A DNA stretch of 34,406 bases, from positions 1-34,406 of the forward strand of contig JAGXAL010000008.1 of assembly GCA_018971605.1 (NCBI GenBank), written 5' to 3'. Each line of letters begins with the position of its first letter. The first letter of the stretch is position 1. Below are positions 16,645 through 26,362 of this stretch, piece by piece. The position numbers were made by a program, and so were the translations under genes. A model generated the notes under the pieces. It made no database searches. It was given only the letters and a program-made list of their open reading frames with translations, and was not told where the DNA came from. The stretch is from Natronospirales bacterium. GTDB lineage: Bacteria; Pseudomonadota; Gammaproteobacteria; Natronospirales; REEB76.

Positions 16645-19083
16645 GTGAGCAGCGAAAACCGCCAGAATGACCTCCTCGAGGGCCAGCCGATGCTGGTACC
16701 GGTGTTGCCGCTGCGCGACGTGGTGGTATATCCGCACATGGTGATCCCGCTGTTCGTGGGTCGCGACAAGTCCATCAAGGCGCTGGACCACAGCATGCAG
16801 GCGGGCAAGCAGATACTGCTGATTGCCCAGAAAAGCCCGGAGGTGGACGATCCCAAGGACTCCGACCTGTACCGCGTGGGCACCCTGGCCACGATCCTGC
16901 AAATGGTCAAGCTGCCGGACGGCACCGTGAAGGTGCTGGTCGAGGGCGGTGACCGGGCGCGTATCCAGCAAATCAATGACGCCGAATATTTTTCCGCGAT
17001 GGCCGCGGTGGTGCGCGTCCAGGGCCAGTACGACGAGCGCGAGGTGGACGTGCTGATGCGCTCGGCACTGTCGCTGTTTGACCAATACGTCAAACTCAAC
17101 AAGAAAATTCCACCGGAACTGCTGACCTCGCTGGCGGGAGTGGACCAGCCGGGACGACTGGCGGACACCATCGCTGCGCACATGCAGCTCAAATTGGACG
17201 AGAAGCAGAAGATTCTCGAGCTCGAGGATGTGCGTGCGCGCCTGGAGCACGTGATGGCGCTGATCGAGGGCGAGATCGACATCCTGCAGATCGAAAAGCG
17301 CATCCGCGGCCGCGTCAAGCAGCAAATGGAGAAAAGCCAGCGCGAGTATTACCTGAATGAGCAGATGAAGGCCATCCAGAAGGAACTGGGAGACCTGGAA
17401 GACGCGCCCAACGAAATCGAAGAGCTGGAAAAGCGCATCCACAAGGCGGGCATGTCCAAGGAGGCGCGCGACAAGGCGCTGGCCGAGTTCAACAAGCTCA
17501 AGCTCATGTCACCGATGTCGGCCGAGGCCACGGTGGTGCGCAACTACGTCGATTGGCTGGTGAACGTCCCGTGGAAGAAGCGTACGCGCGTGCGTCACGA
17601 CCTGGGGGCTGCGGAGAAGATCCTCGAGGCCGATCATTACGGGCTGGAAAAGGTCAAGGAGCGCATTCTCGAATACCTGGCCGTGCAGCAGCGCGTCAAC
17701 AAGCTCAAAGGCCCGATCCTGTGTCTCGTGGGTCCGCCGGGCGTGGGCAAAACCTCGCTCGGCCAAAGCATTGCCCGTGCCACCAATCGCAAGTTCGTGC
17801 GCATGTCGCTCGGCGGCGTGCGCGATGAGGCTGAAATCCGCGGCCATCGGCGCACCTACATCGGCTCGATGCCCGGCAAGATTTTGCAGAACATGGCCAA
17901 GGTGGAGGTACGCAATCCGCTGTTCCTGCTCGACGAGGTGGACAAGATGTCCATGGATTTCCGCGGTGATCCGTCCTCGGCGCTGCTGGAGGTGCTGGAT
18001 CCGGAGCAGAACAACACCTTCAACGATCACTATCTGGAAGTGGACTTTGATCTTTCCGAAGTTTTGTTCGTGGCTACGGCCAATACCATGAACATCCCTG
18101 CGCCTTTGCTGGATCGCATGGAGGTCATCCGTCTGCCGGGTTACACGGAGGACGAGAAGATCAACATCGCTATGAAGTATCTGGTGCCGAAGCAGATGCG
18201 CAACAACGGGCTTAAACCCGACGAGCTGGTGATCGGGGAAAGCGCGGTCACCGACATCATCCGTTACTACACCCGCGAAGCCGGCGTGCGCAGCCTGGAG
18301 CGCGAGATTTCCAAGATTTGCCGCAAGGTGGTCAAGGGACTGTTGCTGAAGCCTCGTGACAAGCAGGTGCATGTGCTGCCGAGCAATCTGGACAGCTATC
18401 TGGGTGTACGCCGTTTCCGCTACGGCCGTGCCGAAGAGCACGACCAGGTCGGCCAGGTCACCGGTCTGGCCTGGACCGAAGTGGGCGGTGAGTTGCTGAC
18501 CATCGAAGCCACGGTGGTGCCCGGTAAGGGCAAACTTATCCACACCGGCCAACTCGGCGCGGTGATGCAGGAATCCATTCAGGCGGCACTCACCGTGGTG
18601 CGCAGTCGCGCGGCACTGCTGGGTATCGAGCCGGATTTCCATCAGAAATATGACGTGCATATCCACGTCCCCGAGGGCGCCACGCCAAAAGACGGCCCCA
18701 GCGCCGGTGTCGGGATGTGCACCGCGCTGGTGTCGGCACTGACGAAGATTCCGGTGCGTGCTGATGTCGCCATGACCGGCGAAATAACGCTGCGGGGAGA
18801 GGTCTTGCCGATCGGCGGATTGAAAGAAAAACTCCTCGCGGCGCATCGAGGTGGCATCGGTATCGTGCTGATTCCTCAGGAAAATGCCAAGGACTTGGTG
18901 GAAATCCCGAAGAACATCAAAGGCGCGCTGGATATCCGCCCCATGCGCTGGATAGACGACATTCTTAAAGCAGCACTCGAGAATATGCCCGAGCCCAAAG
19001 CGACTGCGGCGCTTGCCGCAACCGTGCCGCCGGCCGAGGCGGTTGCGCCACAGACCGAATCCGAAGGCGTACGCCCCCATTGA
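16645..19083 (+). CDS. lon: ATP-dependent protease Lon
   Basis: Homohexameric cytosolic protease that removes misfolded and short-lived regulatory proteins. The 812-residue protein has the N-terminal LON substrate-binding domain ([24 protein letters not shown]), a coiled-coil-rich middle (about 190-270), the AAA+ module with Walker A GPPGVGKT starting at residue 363, and the C-terminal protease domain with catalytic Ser686 (KDGPSAG) and Lys729 (GGLKEK). It exceeds E. coli Lon (784) mainly through a short N-terminal and an Ala/Pro-rich C-terminal extension. Start is GTG 16645 with AAGGA about 6 nt upstream. It is probably heat-inducible through the promoter after clpX. hupB follows under its own promoter. 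Confidence 0.98.
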   Translation: MSSENRQNDLLEGQPMLVPVLPLRDVVVYPHMVIPLFVGRDKSIKALDHSMQAGKQILLIAQKSPEVDDPKDSDLYRVGTLATILQMVKLPDGTVKVLVEGGDRARIQQINDAEYFSAMAAVVRVQGQYDEREVDVLMRSALSLFDQYVKLNKKIPPELLTSLAGVDQPGRLADTIAAHMQLKLDEKQKILELEDVRARLEHVMALIEGEIDILQIEKRIRGRVKQQMEKSQREYYLNEQMKAIQKELGDLEDAPNEIEELEKRIHKAGMSKEARDKALAEFNKLKLMSPMSAEATVVRNYVDWLVNVPWKKRTRVRHDLGAAEKILEADHYGLEKVKERILEYLAVQQRVNKLKGPILCLVGPPGVGKTSLGQSIARATNRKFVRMSLGGVRDEAEIRGHRRTYIGSMPGKILQNMAKVEVRNPLFLLDEVDKMSMDFRGDPSSALLEVLDPEQNNTFNDHYLEVDFDLSEVLFVATANTMNIPAPLLDRMEVIRLPGYTEDEKINIAMKYLVPKQMRNNGLKPDELVIGESAVTDIIRYYTREAGVRSLEREISKICRKVVKGLLLKPRDKQVHVLPSNLDSYLGVRRFRYGRAEEHDQVGQVTGLAWTEVGGELLTIEATVVPGKGKLIHTGQLGAVMQESIQAALTVVRSRAALLGIEPDFHQKYDVHIHVPEGATPKDGPSAGVGMCTALVSALTKIPVRADVAMTGEITLRGEVLPIGGLKEKLLAAHRGGIGIVLIPQENAKDLVEIPKNIKGALDIRPMRWIDDILKAALENMPEPKATAALAATVPPAEAVAPQTESEGVRPH

Positions 19084-19100
19084 ATCGGGGAAACCGCAAG

Positions 19101-19130
19101 TTGACAAGCATTTATGGGCGCCTGTATAAA
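19101..19130 (+). promoter_or_regulatory. Strong sigma-70 promoter of hupB
   Basis: Perfect TTGACA (19101-19106), 18-nt spacer and TATAAA (19125-19130). Transcription would begin near 19137, giving a leader of about 130 nt before the hupB ATG and probably covering tRNA-Val and tRNA-Asp down to the terminator at 19744. Confidence 0.8.
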
Positions 19131-19269
19131 CTTGCGCTTCAAGAAGGCAGTAAAATCAAGGCGTCAAGGTATCTTGGGCGTGTGCGCTGTTGGAGAATCG
19201 CTTAGCGTTCCATTGAGCCCATGCGGGCAATGACCTTCCACATTCAAGCAACCCACGGGACAAAACACC

Positions 19270-19542
19270 ATGAACAAGGCTGAATTGATCAATGCAGTTG
19301 CCGAGTCCACCAAACTTTCGCATGCTGATGCTGACCGCGCGGTGCAGTCGGTGCTGCATTCCATCACCACTGCGCTGCGCAACGGTGACCAGGTAGTGCT
19401 GGTGGGTTTTGGCACATTCACGGTCAAGCATCGTGCGGCACGTACCGGACGCAATCCGCAAACCGGACAAACAATCCAAATTGCGGCGAGCAAAGTGCCG
19501 GGCTTCAAGGCTGGCAAAGCCCTGAAGGATGCCGTAAACTAA
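19270..19542 (+). CDS. hupB: DNA-binding protein HU, beta type
   Basis: Small histone-like protein that bends and compacts DNA as a dimer. The 90 residues are a textbook [14 protein letters not shown], the hydrophobic core [21 protein letters not shown] with the DNA-intercalating Pro of the arm, and C-terminal [15 protein letters not shown]. It follows lon, as in many gammaproteobacteria, but has its own strong promoter. tRNA-Val begins only 11 nt after its stop codon, so message and tRNAs appear to be made as one transcript that RNase P must cut. Confidence 0.98.
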   Translation: MNKAELINAVAESTKLSHADADRAVQSVLHSITTALRNGDQVVLVGFGTFTVKHRAARTGRNPQTGQTIQIAASKVPGFKAGKALKDAVN

Positions 19543-19553
19543 AACGCTCTTCG

Positions 19554-19629
19554 GGGTGCTTAGCTCAGCTGGGAGAGCATCGCCTTTACACGGCGAGGGT
19601 CGGGGGTTCGAACCCCTCAGCACCCACCA
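19554..19629 (+). tRNA. tRNA-Val (anticodon TAC)
   Basis: A 76-nt cloverleaf with acceptor GGGTGCT/AGCACCC, anticodon loop TTTACAC and encoded CCA. It starts 11 nt after hupB with no terminator or promoter in between. Confidence 0.97.
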
Positions 19630-19650
19630 GGCGCTGCGGAGTGCCACTGC

Positions 19651-19727
19651 GGAGTGGTAGTTCAGCTGGTTAGAATACCGGCCTGTCACGCCGGGGGTCG
19701 CGGGTTCGAGTCCCGTCCACTCCGCCA
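19651..19727 (+). tRNA. tRNA-Asp (anticodon GTC)
   Basis: A 77-nt cloverleaf with acceptor GGAGTGG/CCACTCC, anticodon loop CTGTCAC and encoded CCA. It lies 21 nt after tRNA-Val. Its first bases are duplicated just upstream: CTGCGGAGTG at 19634-19643 and again at 19647-19656. Confidence 0.97.
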
Positions 19728-19743
19728 TAAACAAGTCCTGTCG

Positions 19744-19769
19744 AAGGGCGCCTGTAGGCGCCCTTTTTT
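19744..19769 (+). terminator. Intrinsic terminator after tRNA-Asp
   Basis: AAGGGCGCC-TGTA-GGCGCCC forms a perfect GC-rich stem with a 4-nt loop, followed by a run of six T (19764-19769). It ends the hupB-tRNA-Val-tRNA-Asp unit and insulates ppiD. Confidence 0.92.
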
Positions 19770-19810
19770 CTGGCGCGGGTTATCAATTCGGTCCCAAGGG
19801 TCGCAAGTCC

Positions 19811-21730
19811 ATGGTCATACAGGCGTTCCGAGACAATATTCCCAAATGGCTGACCGGCATCATTCTGGTGCTGATCATCGGCCCGTTCGCGCTGTGGGGC
19901 ATCAATTCCTATTTTTCGGCTTCCACGGATACTTCGGTGGCCAAGGTCAACGGCACCGAAATCTCGCCGCAGGATTTCCAGCGGGCCTATCAGCAGCGCT
20001 ACGAGCAGATGCAGCGCCTGATGGGGGCGGCCTTCAAGCCCGGGATGATTGACGAGAAGCAACTGCGCCAGCAAGTGCTGCAGCAACTCGTGAACGAGGC
20101 GTTGCTCAACCAGCAGGCCGCCACACAGCATTACAGCATCGGCAACGCCGATCTGGTGGCCGCGGTGCAGCAGATCCCCGGATTCCAGGTGGACGGCAAG
20201 TTCTCCACCCAGGCTTACCAGGCAACGCTTTCCGCCAACGGCCTGACCCCGGCCGGTTTTGAAGATCGCGAGCGCCAGGATCTGGCGGTGACCCAGCTGC
20301 AAAATGCCGTCATGGCGAGCGCCTTCGCCACGCCGCAACAGCTGGAAATCAACCAGCAGGTGCAGGGCGAGCAGCGCGAGATCGGCTACCTGACGGTTGC
20401 TTCAGGCGCCTACCTGAAGGCCGCCAAGGTTTCCGACCAGCAGATCGAGGCCTATTACCAGGCGCACAGCGCTTTGTTCATGACGCCCGAGACGCTGACG
20501 CTGGCCTACGTGGAGCTGGATGAAGCGCAATTGGCCAAGAGCGTGTCGGCCACGGAGGCGCAGTTGCAGGCCTTGTATCAGCAGCAGCTCGCCTCCTTCA
20601 AGCAGGATGAAGCGCGCGAGGCCCAGCACATCCTGATTACGGTGGGTGGCAAGAGTGCCAAGACCGATGCGGCCGCCGAAGCCAAGGCCGAACAAATACT
20701 GCAGCAGCTCAAGGCCGGCGCAGATTTCGCGGCCTTGGCCAAGCAGTATTCCGACGATGCCGGTTCGACGGCGAATGGCGGCAATCTCGGCTGGATCACG
20801 CGCGGCACCTCCGACAAGAGTTTCGAGGATGCCCTGTTTGCCATCGCCAAAGTAGGTGAGCTTGCCGGTCCGGTGAAGCTTGCAGGCGGCTACGACATCA
20901 TCAAGCTGGACGGCATCCGCGCGCCGAGCACCAAATCGTTTGCCGAGGTGCGCGGCCAATTGCTGGCTGAATACCAGAAGAAGAAGGCCGACGACGACTA
21001 CTTTGCCCTCGGCGATCAGCTTGCGAACCTGGCCTTCGAACATCCGGAATCGCTGCAGGCCGTCAGCAAACAGCTGAATCTGCCAATTCAAACCGTGAGC
21101 GGTGTGACGCGCGACAGTGGCACAGGCATCGCGGCCAACGCCGCGGTTCGCCAGAAGGCTTTCAGTGACGAGGTGCTGGCCCAAGGCAACAACAGCGATC
21201 CGATTCAGATTGGCCCGAATCACGTGGTCGTGATCCGCGTGCAGAGCCATGTACCCAGCGAACAAAAACCGCTGGCGCAGGTGCGCGACCAGATCGCCGC
21301 GCTACTCAAGCAGCAGCAGGCCACGCGGCAGGCGCAACAAGTGGCCGTGCAAGTGCAGAGCGCGCTCGCTTCCGGGCAGACTCCGGCGCAAGTTGCCGTG
21401 AAATACCAGCTCAAATTTACCGCTGCCAAGTTCGTGAGCCGCAGTGATGCGGGCGTGCCCGCGCCGGTGCTGAGTGCCGCGTTCGCTGCGCCGCCGCCCG
21501 CGGGCAAAACACCGGAGACCGGCGTGGTGGCCCTCAGCGGCGGGGATCAGGCGGTGTATCTGCTGACGGCGATGAAGCTCGGCGACGTGTCCGGCTGGAG
21601 CAAGGATGAGCGCCTCACGCAGTTGCAGCAACTCACGCGCGCCAATGCCCAGGCGGAATTTGCGTCCTATCTGGCCACTTTGCGGCAGCACGCCAAGGTC
21701 AAAGTGAATTCCGCGAATATCCAGGAGTGA
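19811..21730 (+). CDS. ppiD: Inner-membrane-anchored folding factor PpiD
   Basis: Periplasmic chaperone tethered to the inner membrane near the Sec exit, assisting newly translocated outer-membrane and periplasmic proteins. The 639-residue protein has a short cytosolic tip, one transmembrane helix (about 16-34, TGIILVLIIGPFALWGINSYF), a SurA-like N-terminal chaperone domain (VAKVNGTEISPQDFQRAYQQR) and a parvulin-type domain around 260-365 (EAREAQHILITVGG ... GGNLGWITRG), then a Gln/Ala-rich C-terminal region. Length is close to E. coli PpiD (623). It sits after hupB as in E. coli, here separated by two tRNA genes and a terminator. It converges on fabI with no clear terminator. Confidence 0.96.
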   Translation: MVIQAFRDNIPKWLTGIILVLIIGPFALWGINSYFSASTDTSVAKVNGTEISPQDFQRAYQQRYEQMQRLMGAAFKPGMIDEKQLRQQVLQQLVNEALLNQQAATQHYSIGNADLVAAVQQIPGFQVDGKFSTQAYQATLSANGLTPAGFEDRERQDLAVTQLQNAVMASAFATPQQLEINQQVQGEQREIGYLTVASGAYLKAAKVSDQQIEAYYQAHSALFMTPETLTLAYVELDEAQLAKSVSATEAQLQALYQQQLASFKQDEAREAQHILITVGGKSAKTDAAAEAKAEQILQQLKAGADFAALAKQYSDDAGSTANGGNLGWITRGTSDKSFEDALFAIAKVGELAGPVKLAGGYDIIKLDGIRAPSTKSFAEVRGQLLAEYQKKKADDDYFALGDQLANLAFEHPESLQAVSKQLNLPIQTVSGVTRDSGTGIAANAAVRQKAFSDEVLAQGNNSDPIQIGPNHVVVIRVQSHVPSEQKPLAQVRDQIAALLKQQQATRQAQQVAVQVQSALASGQTPAQVAVKYQLKFTAAKFVSRSDAGVPAPVLSAAFAAPPPAGKTPETGVVALSGGDQAVYLLTAMKLGDVSGWSKDERLTQLQQLTRANAQAEFASYLATLRQHAKVKVNSANIQE

Positions 21731-21783
21731 AGCGCAACGGCAGCGGCGGCCGGCGCGTTACTCTTTCTTGTTTGCGCAGGCGC

Positions 21784-22566
21784 CTAGTCGATGCTCATGC
21801 CAACGCGACTGTAGCCGGCGTCCACATACAGGATTTCGCCGGTAATGCCGGCAGCCAGGTCTGAGCACAAGAAGGCCGCGGCATTACCCACGTCTTCAAT
21901 CGTCACATTCCTGCGCAACGGCGTCAGGTTCTGAACATGCTCCAGGATCGAGCGGAAGCCGCCGATGCCGGCTGCCGCCAGGGTCTTGATGGGGCCCGCG
22001 GAAATGCCGTTTACGCGAATACCCTCGGGCCCGAGCGCGTTGGCGAGAAAACGCACGTTGGCTTCCAGGCTGGCTTTCGCGGGTCCCATGACGTTGTAGT
22101 TGGGGATGGCGCGCACCGCACCGAGGTAGGTCAGCGTCACGATCGCCGCCTGGTGTCCACGCATCAGCGGCCGGCCGGCTTTGGCGAGCGCCGCCAAGCT
22201 GTAGGCACTGATGTCGTGCGCGATGCGGAAACCCTCGCGCGTTACCACGTCCGCGTAATTCCCGCTCAACTGCTCCCGCGGCGCGAAGGCCACCGAATGC
22301 ACGAGGATGTCGAGCGTATTCCAGTGCTGTTGCAGCGCGGCAAACGCCGTCTCGATTTCGCTGTCGCTCGCCACGTCCATGGGAAACACCAGCGTGGAAT
22401 TGAATGCCCGCGCCATGGTTTGCACGCGTTCGCGCAGGCGCTCCCCTTGATAGGTGAAAGCCAGTTCCGCGCCCTCGCGCCGGAAGGCCGCGGCGATGCC
22501 GTAGGCGATGGAGCGCTCGCTGGCCAAACCGACGATCAGCGCGCGCTTTCCGGAGAGAAAACCCAT
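21784..22566 (-). CDS. fabI: Enoyl-[acyl-carrier-protein] reductase (NADH)
   Basis: Reduces trans-2-enoyl-ACP to acyl-ACP, the last step of each fatty-acid elongation cycle and the target of triclosan. The 260-residue protein is a short-chain dehydrogenase with [14 protein letters not shown] at the NADH site and the FabI catalytic pattern [18 protein letters not shown] (two Tyr and Tyr-x6-Lys). The ATG at 22566 is chosen over an upstream TTG because AGGA lies 7 nt before it. It follows mltD by about 50 nt on the same strand, so gloB-mltD-fabI could be read as one transcript. Confidence 0.97.
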   Translation of the reverse strand: MGFLSGKRALIVGLASERSIAYGIAAAFRREGAELAFTYQGERLRERVQTMARAFNSTLVFPMDVASDSEIETAFAALQQHWNTLDILVHSVAFAPREQLSGNYADVVTREGFRIAHDISAYSLAALAKAGRPLMRGHQAAIVTLTYLGAVRAIPNYNVMGPAKASLEANVRFLANALGPEGIRVNGISAGPIKTLAAAGIGGFRSILEHVQNLTPLRRNVTIEDVGNAAAFLCSDLAAGITGEILYVDAGYSRVGMSID

Positions 22567-22616
22567 GCGGATATCCTGCAATAATCGGGTGGGGATGACT
22601 GGGGGAAGCCGCTGGC

Positions 22617-24329
22617 TCAGCTGCTGGTGGACTGGTCAGTCACGTCCACGTACAGCTTGAGGCGTTCGCCCGCGTGCAGATAAGCGGCGCTGCTGATGCC
22701 GTTCCAGCCGGCGATATCCGCGACCGTCACGTTGAAACGCGTCGAGATCGAGTACAGCGAATCGCCGTTGCGCACCGAGTAATACACCACGCGTTGCGTA
22801 TTGGGCGCGCCCGCAGGCAGCTCGTAGGCGGTATCCAGAACTCGCGCCGTTTGCCGGTGGATGGTCAGGCGCTGGCCGACATGCAACACGCTGTGCAGGC
22901 TCAGCCCGTTCCACTGCGCCAACTGCGTGACGTTGACGCGATAGTGGCGTGCGATAGTTGAAAGCGATTCGCCGCTGCGCACGTGGTGTACGATGCGGCC
23001 GCCGGGCTGGTAACTGTCGCGGCGCGGATAGTGATGCTGCGCCACGCGGGCTTCGGCCACCAGCGTGGCATCCGCCAGCGTCTTGCGCGCCACCGGGATC
23101 AGCAGCGCCTGGTTTACATGAATAAGGTTGCCGTGCAAGCCGTTGAGCGTGCGGATTACCGCGACGGTGGTGTGCTGGCGGCGGGCGATCTCGCCCAGCG
23201 TATCGCCGGACTGCACGCGGTGCGTGGCCCATTGCACGCGATCGTGGGGCGGCAACGCGGCCAGGGCTTTTTCAAATTCGGTTTGTTTGTCGAGCGGCAC
23301 CAGCAAGGTGTCGGGACCGGTGGGGTCCGTTGCCCAGCGATTGAAGCCGGGATTCAGCAAATACATCTGCTGGGTGGTGATGTCCGCGAGGCGTGCGGCG
23401 GTCGCCAGGTCAATCTGGCCGCCCACGTCCACCTGCGCCAGATACGCTTGGTTGGGAATCGCGGGAAGGTCCACGCCAAAATGTCCGGCGGTGGCCACCA
23501 GCTGGCAGATCGCCAGCAGCCGCGGCACGTAAGCGCGGGTCTCGGCCGGCAAATCCAGGTGCCAGAAGTCCGTCGGCAGGCCGCGGCGCGCGTTGTAATC
23601 AATCGCACGCTGCACCGTGCCGCCGCCGGAGTTGTAGGCGGCCAGCGCCAGCAACCAGTCATCGTGGAACTGTCCGTGCAGATATTGCAGGTAATCCAGC
23701 GCCGCGCGCGTCGAAGCCACCACGTCGCGGCGTCCGTCGTACCACCAGTCCTGCTTGAGATCCCAGTTGCGGCCGGTGCCGGGAATGAACTGCCACAGAC
23801 CCGCGGCGCGGCCGTAGGAATAGGCGAAGGGATCGTAAGCGCTTTCCACCACCGGCAGCAGCGCGATGTCGAGTGGCATCTTGTGCGCCTCGACCTTCTG
23901 CACGATGTAATACAAATAAGGCCGCGCACGGTTGGCGACGCGCTCCAGGTAGGCGCCGTGTTGCGCGTACCAAGTCAATTCCGCCTGTACCCGGCCGTCG
24001 CCGCCGGCGCCGGACAGCGTGAAATGTTTGCCGAGATAATCCCAGAGGTTCGTATAGGTGGTTTCGACCGGCGTGATGTTGAGGCCTTGCCACTGGATCA
24101 ACGGCGACTGGTCATTGAGATCGGGAATGGGCGTGCCACTCTCGCTGGCTAGGGTGATGCTGCCGGCTGCGGGCGCCACGCTGATCGTGGTGGCGACCGG
24201 CGGCGGCTGTCTCGTTGCCGTCGGTGCAGCGTCGTGATGCATCGACGCGCAACCGCTGCCGGCCAGGGCGCAGACGCCAATCAATAGAAGCGGAAGCGTG
24301 CGTCGGTTCACGGTTGGCGGCTCATTCAA
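22617..24329 (-). CDS. mltD: Membrane-bound lytic murein transglycosylase D
   Basis: Lipoprotein that cleaves glycan strands of peptidoglycan with formation of 1,6-anhydro-muramic acid ends. The 570-residue product has a lipobox signal ([12 protein letters not shown]), a goose-type lysozyme/SLT domain with catalytic Glu162 in [25 protein letters not shown] and [14 protein letters not shown], then three LysM murein-binding repeats at roughly 366-412, 445-490 and 514-560 ([41 protein letters not shown]). It overlaps the end of gloB by the 4 bases ATGA, a typical translational-coupling junction. gloB and mltD are also neighbours in E. coli. Confidence 0.96.
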   Translation of the reverse strand: MNEPPTVNRRTLPLLLIGVCALAGSGCASMHHDAAPTATRQPPPVATTISVAPAAGSITLASESGTPIPDLNDQSPLIQWQGLNITPVETTYTNLWDYLGKHFTLSGAGGDGRVQAELTWYAQHGAYLERVANRARPYLYYIVQKVEAHKMPLDIALLPVVESAYDPFAYSYGRAAGLWQFIPGTGRNWDLKQDWWYDGRRDVVASTRAALDYLQYLHGQFHDDWLLALAAYNSGGGTVQRAIDYNARRGLPTDFWHLDLPAETRAYVPRLLAICQLVATAGHFGVDLPAIPNQAYLAQVDVGGQIDLATAARLADITTQQMYLLNPGFNRWATDPTGPDTLLVPLDKQTEFEKALAALPPHDRVQWATHRVQSGDTLGEIARRQHTTVAVIRTLNGLHGNLIHVNQALLIPVARKTLADATLVAEARVAQHHYPRRDSYQPGGRIVHHVRSGESLSTIARHYRVNVTQLAQWNGLSLHSVLHVGQRLTIHRQTARVLDTAYELPAGAPNTQRVVYYSVRNGDSLYSISTRFNVTVADIAGWNGISSAAYLHAGERLKLYVDVTDQSTSS

Positions 24330-25096
24330 TGGAATGTATCTTTCCAGCTTCTGATCACGGCAAATACCTCAATCGCATCGTTGAGCCTGTGTCCTGCATG
24401 CTTCTCTGCGGCCTCGATCACCACCGCTTCCCGGCAGCGCAGGAAGGGGTTCACCTGCCGCTCCCGTGCCAAAGTCGAGGGCAGTGTGGGCAGATTTTGC
24501 CGGCGCCGCTCTGCGGCCTGCTCGGCGTAAATCCGTATCTCCCTGTTTTCCGGTTCAATCAGCTGCGCGAAGCGCAGATTGGCCACGGTGTATTCATGTC
24601 CACAACAGACTGCGGTGGCATCCGGCAGCGCCGCAAGCTTGGCCAACGACGCGCTCATTTGCGCGGCCGTGCCCTCGAACAGGCGCCCACAACCGGCGCT
24701 GAACAAGGTGTCACCGCAGAATACTATATTGTGCCCTTGGTAGGCGATATGCCCGGCGGTATGCCCGGGGATTTCCTGGGCCTGGAACCGCAACCTGAGC
24801 GCCGGAATATCGACAAGGTCGCCTTCCCGCAACGCACGGCTGACCCCGGGAATGCCCTCGGCGGCCGGACCGAATATCGGGCAGCCAAACTCCCGGGCTA
24901 GTGCCATGGCGCCGCCCACGTGGTCCGCATGATGGTGTGTCAGCAGGATGGCGCAGAGCGTCAATCCGCGTTGCGCGAGCGCCCGGCGTACCGGCTCGGA
25001 CTCGCCCGGATCCACGACGGCGGCGCTGTGCACAGTGGCCAACAGCCAGATGTAGTTGTCACGAAACGCAGGCAGCGGCAGCAACTCGAAACTCAT
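24326..25096 (-). CDS. gloB: Hydroxyacylglutathione hydrolase (glyoxalase II)
   Basis: Hydrolyses S-D-lactoylglutathione to D-lactate and glutathione, the second step of methylglyoxal detoxification. The 256-residue metallo-beta-lactamase-fold protein has the metal motif THHHADH at 53-59, further ligands in PGHTAGH and GDTLFSAGCGRLFEG, and the C-terminal CGHEYTVANLRFA and NPFLRC segments that bind glutathione. Length is normal. It is divergent from the yafS-like gene across 84 bp, the same arrangement as in E. coli. Confidence 0.97.
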   Translation of the reverse strand: MSFELLPLPAFRDNYIWLLATVHSAAVVDPGESEPVRRALAQRGLTLCAILLTHHHADHVGGAMALAREFGCPIFGPAAEGIPGVSRALREGDLVDIPALRLRFQAQEIPGHTAGHIAYQGHNIVFCGDTLFSAGCGRLFEGTAAQMSASLAKLAALPDATAVCCGHEYTVANLRFAQLIEPENREIRIYAEQAAERRRQNLPTLPSTLARERQVNPFLRCREAVVIEAAEKHAGHRLNDAIEVFAVIRSWKDTFH

Positions 25097-25142
25097 GGGG
25101 CTGATGATATGCGAGCCGCGGACTGTCGCCCAAGCCTGCGCC

Positions 25143-25148
25143 TATACT
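25143..25148 (+). promoter_or_regulatory. Possible -10 element of the yafS-rnhA-dnaQ group
   Basis: TATACT stands 33 nt before the ATG at 25181. No good -35 is visible at 16-18 nt. Confidence 0.35.
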
Positions 25149-25180
25149 GAGGCCCGAGCGCGGCCCTGGGAAACGGAGCA

Positions 25181-25870
25181 ATGACGGATCTGCATTCCTG
25201 GTTTGAGAGTCGCCTGGGCGCGTATTTGCTGCGCCAGGAACGCAAAGTGCTGGACGAGGCGCTGCCCACGCTTTTCGGTTATTTTCTGGTGCAGGTCGGG
25301 ACCTGGGGTCCAGTTGGCAGTTTGCTGCATGCCAGCCCGATTCGCGGGCAATACGTGCTGGATCCGGGGCGCGACGATGCCCTGCAGTTGCGCAGTGAGT
25401 TTGACGCCTTGCCGCTGGCGAGCGATTCCGTGGATGCGCTGCTGCTGCCGCACACGCTGGAGCATGCCGCCGACCCGCACCGGGTATTGCGCGAGGCCGA
25501 GCGCGTGCTGGTCGGCGAGGGGCACCTCGTGGTGCTGGGTTTTCAACCCTGGAACCTGTGGGCGTTGAGACAGCGCTGCGGGTCGCCGACGCCGTGGGCG
25601 GGACGCTACGTCAGCGCCCAGCGTTTGCGCGAATGGCTCGCGGTGCTGGGATTTGACACCGTGAACTTGCGCCGCTATCTATATCGCCCGCCGTTTGCGC
25701 GCGCACTGCTGGTGCGCAGCGCGTTTCTCGATCACTGGCGCTGGCGTCCTGTCGCCAGCGCCTATATGCTGGTGGCGCGCAAACGCGTATTCGCCGTGAC
25801 TCCGCTGCGCCTCAGACGGCTTAAACCCAAGCGCGCTTTCGCGGATGTCGCCAACCCCACGCTGCGGTGA
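25181..25870 (+). CDS. yafS: SAM-dependent methyltransferase-like protein, YafS family
   Basis: A 229-residue protein of the methyltransferase-11 group. Substrate is unknown. Residues 85-125 match E. coli YafS closely in pattern (LPLASDSVDALLLPHTLEHAADPHRVLREAERVL followed by GHLVVLGFQPWNLW). The glycine-rich SAM-binding motif normally near the N terminus is degenerate here (QYVLDPGRDDAL in place of a VLDxGxGxG loop), as it also seems to be in YafS, so catalysis is not certain. Position between gloB and rnhA is conserved with E. coli. rnhA begins 4 nt after its stop, so they are co-transcribed. Confidence 0.88.
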   Translation: MTDLHSWFESRLGAYLLRQERKVLDEALPTLFGYFLVQVGTWGPVGSLLHASPIRGQYVLDPGRDDALQLRSEFDALPLASDSVDALLLPHTLEHAADPHRVLREAERVLVGEGHLVVLGFQPWNLWALRQRCGSPTPWAGRYVSAQRLREWLAVLGFDTVNLRRYLYRPPFARALLVRSAFLDHWRWRPVASAYMLVARKRVFAVTPLRLRRLKPKRAFADVANPTLR

Positions 25871-25874
25871 CTGC

Positions 25875-26327
25875 ATGGATTCGGTGGAAATTTATACAGA
25901 TGGCGCCTGCCGGGGCAATCCCGGCCCCGGTGGCTGGGCGGCGGTGCTGCGCAGCGGCGCACGTGAAAAAATCTTGCAAGGCAGCGAATCGCAAACCACC
26001 AACAACCGCATGGAGCTGACCGCCGCGGTGTCGGCGTTACGGGCGCTCACGCGGCCGGCCAGCGTGGTGGTGTTCACCGACTCGAAATACGTGCAGCAGG
26101 GAATCAGCGAATGGTTGCCGGCGTGGCGGGCGCGCGGTTGGAAGACCGCCGGCAAGAAGCCGGTAAAGAATCTCGATCTGTGGCAGGCACTGGCGCAGGC
26201 GACGCTCGGCCACGAAATTGATTGGCGCTGGGTACGCGGCCACGCGGGCAATCATTACAACGAACAGGTGGATAGGCTGGCCAACGAAGCCATAGATAGA
26301 ATGTTGGGAGTGCGCGGTGCGGACTGA
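25875..26327 (+). CDS. rnhA: Ribonuclease HI
   Basis: Cuts the RNA strand of RNA-DNA hybrids, removing primers and R-loops. The 150-residue protein carries all catalytic residues, each one position before the E. coli numbering: Asp9 (YTDGACRGNPGPGG), Glu47 (NNRMELTA), Asp69 (VFTDSKYV), His123 (RGHAG) and Asp133 (NEQVDRLANEAI). ATG 25875 gives the family N terminus; an in-frame start upstream lies inside the yafS-like gene. dnaQ follows 35 nt downstream in the same direction. In E. coli rnhA and dnaQ are divergent, so this co-directional order differs. Confidence 0.97.
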   Translation: MDSVEIYTDGACRGNPGPGGWAAVLRSGAREKILQGSESQTTNNRMELTAAVSALRALTRPASVVVFTDSKYVQQGISEWLPAWRARGWKTAGKKPVKNLDLWQALAQATLGHEIDWRWVRGHAGNHYNEQVDRLANEAIDRMLGVRGAD

Positions 26328-26362
26328 GCATTCTGGATTTACGGGATAACGCCGGGGAAGCC

